Positions 1 to 7,062 of a stretch of 64,000 bases of DNA are shown here, piece by piece. This DNA is from Micromonospora cathayae. Lineage in GTDB: Bacteria; Actinomycetota; Actinomycetes; Mycobacteriales; Micromonosporaceae. A program made the translations under genes and the position numbers. The notes under the pieces were generated by a model. That model saw only the letters and a list, made by a program, of their open reading frames with translations. It was not told where the DNA came from and made no database searches. Positions within the stretch are counted from its first letter, which is position 1. Each line of letters starts with the position of its first letter. The stretch spans positions 620,001 to 684,000 of the forward strand of contig NZ_CP118615.1 of assembly GCF_028993575.1 (NCBI RefSeq), written 5' to 3'.

Positions 1-476
1 CCGAGTCGCTGCTGGTGCACGCGGACGTGGCGGACGCGTTCCTGCCGGCGGTGCTGGCGGCGTTCGCCGGGGCCGGGGTGACCGTGCACGGTGACGCCCG
101 GGTGGCCGGGTACTCGGACGCGGTGGTCGCGGCGACCGACGAGGACTTCGCCACCGAGTACCTGTCGGCGGACATCTCGGTCGCCGTGGTCGACTCGCTG
201 GACGCGGCGGTGGCGCACATCCGCCGGTACGGCAGCGGCCACACCGAGGCGATCGTGACGGACTCGCAGGCGGCGGCCCGGGAGTTCGTGGCCCGGGTGG
301 ACGCGGCGGCGGTGATGGTGAACGCGTCGACCCGGTTCACCGACGGCGGGGAGTTCGGCTTCGGCGCGGAGATCGGCATCTCCACCCAGAAGCTGCACGC
401 CCGGGGTCCGATGGGGCTGCCCGAGCTGACCAGCACGAAGTACGTGGTGACCGGGGACGGTCACCTGCGCACCTGA
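1..476 (+). CDS. proA: Glutamate-5-semialdehyde dehydrogenase (gamma-glutamyl phosphate reductase), 3' part
   Basis: Cytosolic enzyme of proline biosynthesis that reduces gamma-glutamyl phosphate to glutamate-5-semialdehyde with NADPH. Only the last 157 codons are here; the frame is open from base 3 and the N-terminal part with the catalytic cysteine lies off the left edge. The visible text is typical of the ProA C-terminus: [13 protein letters not shown], then [18 protein letters not shown], then [17 protein letters not shown] and a final TSTKYVV before the stop at 474-476. The next gene on this strand begins more than 200 bases downstream, so proA probably ends its transcript here. Family assignment is firm; the start cannot be judged. 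Confidence 0.93.
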   Translation, partial: ESLLVHADVADAFLPAVLAAFAGAGVTVHGDARVAGYSDAVVAATDEDFATEYLSADISVAVVDSLDAAVAHIRRYGSGHTEAIVTDSQAAAREFVARVDAAAVMVNASTRFTDGGEFGFGAEIGISTQKLHARGPMGLPELTSTKYVVTGDGHLRT

Positions 477-597
477 CGCGAGCCCGGCGGGCCGGGCGGG
501 TCGACCGGCCGGGTCGACCAGCCGGTTGACCACCCGGACGCGCCCACGGGGTGACCTCCGGGGCGGGCCAACCGTTCGGTGGATGACCGGCGGACGT

Positions 598-697
598 AAC
601 GTGGAGGGCAGGCTGGCCGAAAAGCCAGCCTGACACGCTGGCGCAGCGTATCGGATTCCTGACATCCCGTGACGCCAGAAGATGATCATATTTACCC
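598..697 (+). promoter_or_regulatory. Structured leader with four mutually complementary segments upstream of the O-methyltransferase
   Basis: Segment 1 (610-617, AGGCTGGC) pairs perfectly with segment 2 (624-631, GCCAGCCT). Segment 2 can instead pair with segment 3 (GCTGGC, 637-642), and segment 3 with segment 4 (CTGGCG 638-643 with CGCCAG 673-678). A short ACGCTG/CAGCGT hairpin also exists at 635-649. The 1-2 hairpin could simply be the proA terminator. The overlapping alternatives look like an attenuator, but no known riboswitch class was recognised. The stretch 683-697 is unusually AT-rich and could hold a -10 for a leaderless start at 698. Confidence 0.4.
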
Positions 698-1714
698 ATG
701 ATCACCCCAACGCCCCTCATGCAACTCGTGACCGGTTACTGGTCATTCAAGACCCTCGCCGCCGCGGTCGAACTCGACCTGTTCGGCCGGCTCGCCGACG
801 GCCGGGTGATCACCCGGGAGGAGGCTGAGAAGGAGTTCGGCCTGCCCGAACGACCGGCCGACCTGCTGCTCTCCGCCTGCGCGTCACTCGGCCTGCTGGA
901 GAAGGACGGCCCGGGATACCGCAACAGCGAACTCTCCGAGCAGTTCCTCGTCCCGGGCCGGCCGCACTACTTCGGTGGGCAGGTGCGCTACTGCGACGAA
1001 CGCACCTACCTGCCGTACCACCGGCTCGGCGAGGCGCTGCGCACCGACAAGCCGCTGACCTGGGACCCGGACACCCAGGAGTCGCTGTTCACCACCGCCG
1101 ACCCGGTCATGCTGGCGATGTTCTGGGAGGCCATGTACTCGACCTCCGCCTTCACCGCCCGCGCCCTCGGCGAGGCGTACGACTTCGGTACGCACCGACG
1201 GCTGCTCGACGTCGGCGGCGGGGCCGGGGCCTTCCCGATCGAGTTGTGCCGGCGGTACCCGCACCTGCGGGCGACCGTCCTCGACCTGCCGCACGTCACC
1301 GGCAAGGCCCGGGAGAAGGCGACGGCGGCCGGGCTGGCCGACCGGATCGGCACCGCCGACGGGAACTTCCTCACCGACCCGGCCCTGCCCGGCGGGCACG
1401 ACGTGATCCTGCTGAGCATGATCCTGCACGACTGGTCCGAACCGCAGAACCGGACGATCCTCGCCAAGTGCTTCGACGCCCTGCCGTCCGGCGGTGCGAT
1501 CGTCATCAGCGAGCTGCTGCTCAACGACGAGCGGACCGGCCCACCGGCCGCCGCGCTGATGGGCATGACCATGCTGGTCGAGACCGAGGGCGGCCGGAAC
1601 TGGTCCGGGGCCGAGTACACCGCCTGGCTGACCGACGCCGGATTCACCGACGTCCGGACGATCGCCTTCGACGCGCCCGGCGCCAACGGCGCGGTGATCG
1701 CCCGCCGCCCCTGA
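698..1714 (+). CDS. SAM-dependent O-methyltransferase (acetylserotonin/polyketide OMT family)
   Basis: A 338-residue class I methyltransferase of the plant-caffeate/polyketide O-methyltransferase type, usual length for the family. Residues 1-90 form the winged-helix dimerisation domain (LVTGYWSFKTLAAAVELDLF). The SAM-binding motif DVGGGAGAF lies at 171-179, and the LHDW segment holding the family's likely catalytic base His is at 243-246. The substrate is probably a phenolic hydroxyl on a secondary metabolite, but no biosynthetic genes adjoin it, so the substrate is unknown. There is no clear Shine-Dalgarno site before the ATG; either a leaderless start or the second ATG at 719 is possible. 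A structured leader lies just upstream. Confidence 0.88.
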   Translation: MITPTPLMQLVTGYWSFKTLAAAVELDLFGRLADGRVITREEAEKEFGLPERPADLLLSACASLGLLEKDGPGYRNSELSEQFLVPGRPHYFGGQVRYCDERTYLPYHRLGEALRTDKPLTWDPDTQESLFTTADPVMLAMFWEAMYSTSAFTARALGEAYDFGTHRRLLDVGGGAGAFPIELCRRYPHLRATVLDLPHVTGKAREKATAAGLADRIGTADGNFLTDPALPGGHDVILLSMILHDWSEPQNRTILAKCFDALPSGGAIVISELLLNDERTGPPAAALMGMTMLVETEGGRNWSGAEYTAWLTDAGFTDVRTIAFDAPGANGAVIARRP

Positions 1715-1839
1715 CCGCCGACGGGGTGTGCGCCCACACCTGACCGCCGACCGGGCGGGGCAGCCGCTCACCCCCACCGCCGACCGGGCGGGGTGCGCGC
1801 CCGCACACCTGACCGCCGAGTGCGGTCGGGCGCGCCCGG
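1715..1839. repeat. Short repeated block between convergent genes
   Basis: The intergenic stretch holds two imperfect copies of a block containing GTGCGCGCCC/GTGTGCGCCC followed by ACACCTGACCGCCGA, plus a third partial CCGACCGGGCGGGG. The GTGTG...CACAC text at about 1728-1739 can fold as a small hairpin. It lies between the O-methyltransferase stop and the convergent squalene-cyclase-like gene and may help terminate both; no open frame is supported. Confidence 0.35.
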
Positions 1840-2718
1840 TCAGCGGAAGGCGCGGATCACCGCGAGGGTGGTGTGCACGTCGAACTGGTGGCCGTCGTCG
1901 CTGTCCCAACCACCGTCACTGCGCTGGGTGGCGGCGAGTCGACGGCGGGCGGCCACCAGCGTCCACTCCGCGGCCGGCAGACCCACCCGGCACAGCGTCG
2001 CGGCCAGCCAGGCCACGTCGGCCGGGGACATCTCCGCCATCCGTTCGTCGAGCACCGCCCGGATCCGGGCCGCCTCGTCGTACGCCCGCATCAGGTGCAG
2101 GACGGCGGCGCTGAGCCAGCCCACCGGCAGGAACGACGGCCAGGTGCCGTCCGGGTTGAGCTGCCCGGTCAACACCCGGGCGGCGGCCTGCACCACCCCG
2201 GCGTACGCCCCGCCGACCCGGTGGTCGAGCGGACCGGCCGGGCGGGCGTCCGGGCCGGCGACGCTGAGCCAGAAGGCGGCGTTGGCGGTGAGGTACAGCC
2301 GTGCCTCCGGGTCGCCGGGCCGGGCCCAGACCGGGGCGGTGTCGGCCAGCGCCGGGTCCTCCTCCCAGCTGCCGTCGCGCGACTGGCGGGAGGCCAGCCA
2401 GTCCAGCGCCCGGCGGGCCGCCGGCCGGCCGAGCGCGCCCAGGTCGTCCAACTCGGCGAGGCGGAAACAGGTCGCGTCGACCGACGCCACGTCGCCCGCC
2501 CAGACCGCCGGCCAGCCACCGTCGGGGGCCTGCCCCACCTCGGCCGTGGCGAGCGTCTCCGGCGGGGGCGGCGTGCCGGCGCGCAGCCAGGTCAGCCGGG
2601 CCCGCTCCACCGCGTCACCGTGCGCCACGACGAAGCCGATGGCACCATCGAGATCGACCACGGCCACGACGCTACCGACGGCCGACCGGCTGCGCCTCGG
2701 TAGCTCGGCCGGGATCAT
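1840..2718 (-). CDS. Prenyltransferase/squalene-oxidase repeat protein
   Basis: A 292-residue protein with alpha/alpha-toroid repeats like those of squalene cyclases and prenyltransferases. QW-type motifs are visible: GQAPDGGWPAVW, SRQSRDGSWEED, LNPDGTWPSF and ATQRSDGGWDSDD. The length is under half that of a true squalene-hopene cyclase, and no DxDD catalytic motif was seen, so it is probably not a cyclase; its role is unknown. The ATG at 2718 gives the longest frame, but ribosome-site support is weak and a GTG about 18 codons later (VVAVVDLDG) is an alternative. A terminator lies between it and moeZ on the same strand. Confidence 0.7.
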   Translation of the reverse strand: MIPAELPRRSRSAVGSVVAVVDLDGAIGFVVAHGDAVERARLTWLRAGTPPPPETLATAEVGQAPDGGWPAVWAGDVASVDATCFRLAELDDLGALGRPAARRALDWLASRQSRDGSWEEDPALADTAPVWARPGDPEARLYLTANAAFWLSVAGPDARPAGPLDHRVGGAYAGVVQAAARVLTGQLNPDGTWPSFLPVGWLSAAVLHLMRAYDEAARIRAVLDERMAEMSPADVAWLAATLCRVGLPAAEWTLVAARRRLAATQRSDGGWDSDDGHQFDVHTTLAVIRAFR

Positions 2719-2758
2719 CCCAGCTCACGGTGGTACGCCGGGGCCGCCGGCACATGTT

Positions 2759-2788
2759 AGGGGCCGCAACCGTACGGCTGCGGCCCCT
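2759..2788 (-). terminator. Intrinsic-type terminator downstream of moeZ
   Basis: Perfect 10-bp stem AGGGGCCGCA (2759-2768) with TGCGGCCCCT (2779-2788), loop accgtacggc, which is itself partly self-complementary. It lies 83 bases past the moeZ stop and before the next minus-strand gene. Between stem and stop (about 2789-2870) are degenerate repeats of GTCGACTCA and GTCGGCTCCGG. Confidence 0.6.
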
Positions 2789-2870
2789 GATCGTCGACTC
2801 AGTCGACTCAATCGACCCGGTCGGCTCCGGCGGCCCGGTCGACTCAGCCGGTTCGGTCGGCTCCGGCGAC

Positions 2871-4052
2871 TCAGTACGTGGGCAGCGACGGGTCGATCTG
2901 CTTCACCCAGGAGAGCACCCCGCCCTGGACGTGCACCGCGTCCCGGAACCCGGCCGCCTTCAGCGCGGCGAGCGCCTCCGCGGACCGTACCCCGGACTTG
3001 CAGTGCAGCACGATCTGCCGGTCCTGCGGGAACTGCGCCAGCGCCGCCCCGGACAGGATCTCGCCCTTGGGGATCAGGGTGGCCCCGGGGATGCGGACGA
3101 TCTCGTACTCGGCCGGTTCCCGGACGTCGACCAGGAAGATGTCCTTCCCGGCGTCCTGCCAGTCCTTCAGCTCGGTGGCGGTGATGGTGGCGTCGACCAC
3201 CGCCTCCTGCGCCTCGACCGAGACCGCGCCGCAGAAGTCCTCGTAGTCCTCCAGTAGGTCGGTGACGGTCGGGTTCTCGCCGCAGAGGGCGCAGTTCGGG
3301 TCCTTCCGCACCTTGATCTTGCGGTACTCCATCTCCAGGGCGTCGTAGACCATCAGCCGGCCGACCAGCGGCTCACCGATCCCGGTGAGCAGCTTGATCG
3401 CCTCGTTGACCTGGATCGACCCGATCGACGCGCAGAGCACGCCGAGCACGCCGCCCTCGGCGCAGGACGGGACCATGCCGGGCGGCGGGGGCTCCGGGTA
3501 GAGGCAGCGGTAGCAGGGACCGTGCTCGGCCCAGAACACCGACGCCTGGCCGTCGAACCGGTAGATCGACCCCCAGACGTACGGCTTGCCGAGCAGCACC
3601 GCCGCGTCGTTGACCATGTACCGGGTGGCGAAGTTGTCCGTCCCGTCCACGATCAGGTCGTACTGGGAGAAGATCTCCCGGACGTTCTCCCGGTCCAGCG
3701 CGGTGTTGTGGATCTCGATGCTGACCAGCGGGTTGATCTCACGGACGGTGGCCGCCGCGGACTCGGCCTTGGACCGGCCGACGTCGGACTGGCCGTGGAT
3801 GATCTGCCGCTGGAGGTTGGACTCGTCGACCGTGTCGAAGTCGATGATGCCGAGCGTGCCCACCCCCGCCGCGGCCAGGTACATCAGCGCGGGCGAGCCG
3901 AGACCACCGGCACCCACACAGAGCACCCGGGCGTTCTTCAGCCGCTTCTGCCCCTCCACCCCCACGTCGGGGATGATCAGGTGGCGCGAGTAGCGGCGGA
4001 TCTCGTCAACGGTCAGCTCGGCGGCGGGTTCGACGAGCGGGGGCAACGACAC
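2871..4052 (-). CDS. moeZ: Adenylyltransferase/sulfurtransferase MoeZ (ThiF-rhodanese fusion)
   Basis: Cytosolic activator of ubiquitin-like sulfur carriers such as MoaD and CysO: the ThiF domain adenylates the carrier C-terminus and the rhodanese domain supplies sulfur for the thiocarboxylate. Residues 1-270 hold the nucleotide motif GAGGLGSPA (47-55) and two zinc CxxC pairs (C180/C183 and C254/C257). The rhodanese domain (about 285-390) has the active-site loop CKSGVR with Cys351. The 393-residue length matches actinobacterial MoeZ (M. tuberculosis MoeZ, Rv3206c, is about the same size). The GTG at 4052 was chosen because GGGGAG lies 6 nt upstream and the resulting VSLPPLVEP N-terminus is family-like; an in-frame ATG at 4163 lacks this support. 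Confidence 0.93.
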   Translation of the reverse strand: MSLPPLVEPAAELTVDEIRRYSRHLIIPDVGVEGQKRLKNARVLCVGAGGLGSPALMYLAAAGVGTLGIIDFDTVDESNLQRQIIHGQSDVGRSKAESAAATVREINPLVSIEIHNTALDRENVREIFSQYDLIVDGTDNFATRYMVNDAAVLLGKPYVWGSIYRFDGQASVFWAEHGPCYRCLYPEPPPPGMVPSCAEGGVLGVLCASIGSIQVNEAIKLLTGIGEPLVGRLMVYDALEMEYRKIKVRKDPNCALCGENPTVTDLLEDYEDFCGAVSVEAQEAVVDATITATELKDWQDAGKDIFLVDVREPAEYEIVRIPGATLIPKGEILSGAALAQFPQDRQIVLHCKSGVRSAEALAALKAAGFRDAVHVQGGVLSWVKQIDPSLPTY

Positions 4053-4190
4053 GGTGGACTCCCCGGGATCGGCGTTGGTTGCCGCGCCATTGTTGCTCGC
4101 CCGACCGCCGGTCGGCCATGAGGAGTGACACGTAGCCCGACATCCGGGACCGGGAATAACCACCGGCCGGACGCCGCACCGCCCGGCCGG

Positions 4191-5087
4191 TCAGGGGATC
4201 AGGTCGCCCGCGTACCGCCGGCCGTCCAGGTAGGGCCAGGCATTGGCGACGCAGCCGACCAGGCCGTACGTCTGCTGCTGCATCACCGGAGCCGGCCGGC
4301 CCGGACCGGGGCAGCTCTCGTGCAGTTCGCCCAACTCGTGCCCGACCTCGTGGTTGATCACGTACGCCCGGTACACCGATAGCGGTGCGGCGTAGTCCGG
4401 TACCGCGGTCAGCCACCGGTCCAGGTTGATGATCACCTGTCCGGGCAGCTGACAGGAGGTGTAGCCGGCGGTGCTCAGCCCGCCCTCGGCGCACATCCGC
4501 TCCGAGGTGGCGGCGGTCGCCAGGTAGATCGTGAAGTCCGCGGGCTCCGGCCCGGCGACCCGCTGCAACCGCAGCTCACCGGAGGCGGTCCAGCTCCGGG
4601 GGTCGGCCAGCGTGCCGTCCACGGCGGCGGCGAAGGCGACCGGGTCCTGGCCGGTGGCGACCTGCACGTTGACCCGGTAGCGGCGCAGCGGGCCGCCCGT
4701 GCCCCACACCGGCGACTCTCCCGGAACGTCGACGAACCCGTCAGGCGGCACCGAGGAGGCGGTCGGCGGAGCCGGCACGCCCGGCGGAACGGCGGCGGCC
4801 GGCGGGGCGGTGGCGGGCGGCGGAACGGTGGCGGGCGATGGAACGGTGGCAGGCGGCGGGGCGGTGCTGGCAGGCAGGGCGGTATCGGTCGGCGGCACCC
4901 GCGCGGGCGGCGGCGAGGCGGCCTGCGGGGCAGGCGCGGGTGGAGCCGGCGTCGGGGTGGCCGGCGGCTGCCCCTGACCGATCAGGGCCACCCCCGCCGC
5001 CACGGCCACGGCCAGCGCCGCCACGGCGGTCGTCCCCCACCGGTCCCGGACCGCCGTCCCCCGCCGGCCCCGGACCGGCCGCGCCAT
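4191..5087 (-). CDS. DUF3152 secreted/membrane-anchored putative zinc metalloprotease, copy 1
   Basis: A 298-residue protein with a basic N-terminus and one membrane segment at about residues 18-37. A Pro/Ala/Thr-rich linker (40-115) follows, then a DUF3152 domain outside the cell. The zinc signature HEVGHELGELH (246-256) fits a metzincin-type HExxHxxxxxH site, and two cysteines (C199, C212) may form a disulfide. The M. tuberculosis counterpart Rv3207c lies beside moeZ, as here. A GGAGG lies 10 nt before the ATG. A paralogue sits immediately upstream on the same strand. Proteolytic activity is inferred from the motif only. Confidence 0.85.
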   Translation of the reverse strand: MARPVRGRRGTAVRDRWGTTAVAALAVAVAAGVALIGQGQPPATPTPAPPAPAPQAASPPPARVPPTDTALPASTAPPPATVPSPATVPPPATAPPAAAVPPGVPAPPTASSVPPDGFVDVPGESPVWGTGGPLRRYRVNVQVATGQDPVAFAAAVDGTLADPRSWTASGELRLQRVAGPEPADFTIYLATAATSERMCAEGGLSTAGYTSCQLPGQVIINLDRWLTAVPDYAAPLSVYRAYVINHEVGHELGELHESCPGPGRPAPVMQQQTYGLVGCVANAWPYLDGRRYAGDLIP

Positions 5088-5149
5088 CCATCCCACACCT
5101 CCACTTTCCCCGCACAACCCCCGGAAAGTGCCGGTACCGGGAAAAGCCG

Positions 5150-6061
5150 TCAGAGGCGGGGACCGGTGTGGCGGCGGCCGTCGAGGTAGGGCCAGGGGTT
5201 GGCGGTACAGCCCTTCAGGAAGAGGGTCTGCTGCATCATCACCGGTGCGGGCCGCCCCCGGCCGGGGCACCGCTCGTGCCGGTGCCCCAACTCGTGCCCG
5301 ACCTCGTGGTTGACCACGTACGCCCGGTACACCGACAGCGCCACCCCGGCGGCGACGAAGTGCGGCACCGACGTCCGCCACCGGTCCAGGTTGAGGATCA
5401 CCTTCCCGGGAGCCCGGCAGGAGGTGTACGGCCGACCACCCACCCGGATGTCCACCCCACCCGCCGCACACATCCGGCCCGCCGTCCGGGCGGTCGCCAG
5501 ATAGACGGTGAAGTCGTGCGCCGCGCCGGCCGGCACCCGCTGCAACCGGAGCCGACCGCCGCCGATCCAGCTTCCCGGCGCGGCCAGCACCTGCTCCACC
5601 TCGGTACCGACGGCCCGCACGTCCTCCCCGGAGCCGTGCTCCACCGCCACCCGGTACCGCCGCAGGGTGCCCGAGCGGCCCAGCAGCGCCCCGGCCCGGT
5701 CGTCGAACCCGAAGCTGCCCCGCCCGGCGGACGGCACCGGACCCGGCATGGCCAACAGCGGCGGCGCGGGTGTGGCCGCGGACGGCGTCGGGGCCGGCGT
5801 GGGCGTGGCCGGTGACGCGACAAGCGGGGCCACCGGGGCGGCCAGCGATCCGGCGGCGGCCGGCCCGGTACTGCCTACCGGCCCAGTGCTGCCTACCGGC
5901 CCAGTGCTGCCGACCGGCCCGGTGCTGTCGACGGGCGCGGTGCCGGAGCGGGCCGGCAGCACCACCGCCGCACCAACCGCCAGCGAAACCAACGTGACCA
6001 GCGCGTACGCCAGGACCCTCCGAGACGGACGACGGGGGCGGGCGGAGGAGGGCGGGGACAT
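5150..6061 (-). CDS. DUF3152 secreted/membrane-anchored putative zinc metalloprotease, copy 2
   Basis: Tandem paralogue of the preceding DUF3152 gene, 303 residues. It has an N-terminal basic stretch and transmembrane segment (about 15-36), then a low-complexity linker that includes a GPVGST repeat at residues 46-67, then the DUF3152 domain with HEVGHELGHRH. Cysteine positions match copy 1, but the linkers are unrelated, as expected after an older duplication. Most actinobacteria, as far as I recall, carry a single DUF3152 gene at this locus. Only 62 bases separate its stop from the start of copy 1, so the two may be co-transcribed. Confidence 0.84.
   Translation of the reverse strand: MSPPSSARPRRPSRRVLAYALVTLVSLAVGAAVVLPARSGTAPVDSTGPVGSTGPVGSTGPVGSTGPAAAGSLAAPVAPLVASPATPTPAPTPSAATPAPPLLAMPGPVPSAGRGSFGFDDRAGALLGRSGTLRRYRVAVEHGSGEDVRAVGTEVEQVLAAPGSWIGGGRLRLQRVPAGAAHDFTVYLATARTAGRMCAAGGVDIRVGGRPYTSCRAPGKVILNLDRWRTSVPHFVAAGVALSVYRAYVVNHEVGHELGHRHERCPGRGRPAPVMMQQTLFLKGCTANPWPYLDGRRHTGPRL
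5861..5926 (-). repeat. 18-bp coding repeat (GPVGST) in DUF3152 copy 2
   Basis: Three to four copies of an 18-bp unit of the type CTGCCTACCGGCCCAGTG encode Gly-Pro-Val-Gly-Ser-Thr in the linker between the membrane segment and the protease-like domain. The unit keeps frame, so copy number can change without disrupting the gene. Confidence 0.75.
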
Positions 6062-6079
6062 CGCGCCCAGCCTGCCACG

Positions 6080-7039
6080 TCACTCCACGCGACGCACACC
6101 CGCCACGTCGTCGAGCAGACCCAGTACCGCACGGGCCACCGTACGCGGCAACTCCATCTGCGCCACGTGCCCGGCGTCCAGCATCAACAGTCGACTGTCC
6201 GGGATCACCCGGGCCGCCTGCGGGGCCACCCGCACGTCGACCAGCCGGTCTCGCCGACCGCCCACCACCAGCGTCGGGGCCCGTACCGCGGCGGCCTGCC
6301 GCCACAGCGACTCCGCCCCCGGCAGGTACGAACGCAGGAAACTCGACACGATCCCCCGGAAGGTACGCAGGTACGCGGCAGCATGGTGCTCCACCTCGTA
6401 CCGCAGCCGGATCTCCGCCAGCGCCTCCTGCCGGCGCTGCTCGCCGATCCGGCTCAGGTCGGCGACGCAGGCCGCCATCACCTGCTCGGCCATCACCTCG
6501 GGGGCCAGCCGGGCCAGCCGCCAGGCGACCAGTCGTTCGCCCCGGGGGATCACCAGCACCGGCAGCATCCGACCCTGCAACGACCGGCGGGCGTCCAGGA
6601 ACGGCAGGGCCGGCGAGATCAACGTCAGGGTGCGGACCAGCTCCGGACGCAGCGCCGCCACCCGCACCGCCACCGCACCGCCCAGCGAGTTGCCGAACAG
6701 GTGCACCGGCCCCCGGTCGGAGTGCTCGATCCAGCGGACCACCAGGTCGGCGAACGCCGGGACGGTGTACCGGCGGGCCGGCTCGCTGAGCCCGAAACCG
6801 GGCAGGTCGATGGCCTGCCCGGCGAGGCGGCCCGCGAGCAGGCCGGCCAGGTCGGTCCAGTTCTGCGCCGAACCGGCCAGGCCGTGCAGGTACAACGCCG
6901 GTTCCGCGTCCCCGCTGGTGGCCGGAGTGTCCCGGACGTGGACCAGCGAGCCGTCGAGGCGTACCAGCCGACCGGGCCACGGGGGCGGCAGCAGGTCGGC
7001 CGGCAGGACGTCGTCCGACCCGAGGATCGCGCGCTTCAT
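6080..7039 (-). CDS. Alpha/beta hydrolase
   Basis: A 319-residue alpha/beta-hydrolase-fold protein of unknown substrate. The oxyanion-hole segment LHGLAGSAQNW (51-61), the nucleophile elbow GNSLGG with Ser118, a late Asp in GGRRDRLVD and the catalytic His in DAGHVAQ give a complete triad. There is no signal peptide, so it is probably cytosolic. The ATG at 7039 is directly preceded by GGAGG with almost no spacing, so a leaderless or weakly translated start is possible. It lies 18 bases upstream of the second DUF3152 gene on the same strand and may share its transcript. Confidence 0.85.
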   Translation of the reverse strand: MKRAILGSDDVLPADLLPPPWPGRLVRLDGSLVHVRDTPATSGDAEPALYLHGLAGSAQNWTDLAGLLAGRLAGQAIDLPGFGLSEPARRYTVPAFADLVVRWIEHSDRGPVHLFGNSLGGAVAVRVAALRPELVRTLTLISPALPFLDARRSLQGRMLPVLVIPRGERLVAWRLARLAPEVMAEQVMAACVADLSRIGEQRRQEALAEIRLRYEVEHHAAAYLRTFRGIVSSFLRSYLPGAESLWRQAAAVRAPTLVVGGRRDRLVDVRVAPQAARVIPDSRLLMLDAGHVAQMELPRTVARAVLGLLDDVAGVRRVE

Positions 7040-7062
7040 GCCTCCAGTCTGCCCGCAGCCGG

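Noticed and set aside
598..697. Known SAM or SAH riboswitch upstream of the methyltransferase
   Set aside because: No conserved core of these classes could be seen, so only a generic structured leader is reported.
337..720. Minus-strand frame over the proA/O-methyltransferase gap
   Set aside because: Overlaps coding sequence of both neighbours and has no ribosome site or family match.
1840..2718. Functional squalene-hopene or diterpene cyclase
   Set aside because: Only QW-type repeats are present; the length is under 300 residues and no DxDD motif was seen.
4191..6980. One 929-codon minus-strand frame
   Set aside because: Upstream of the DUF3152 copy 1 start the frame reads other genes out of frame; only its last 298 codons are a real protein.
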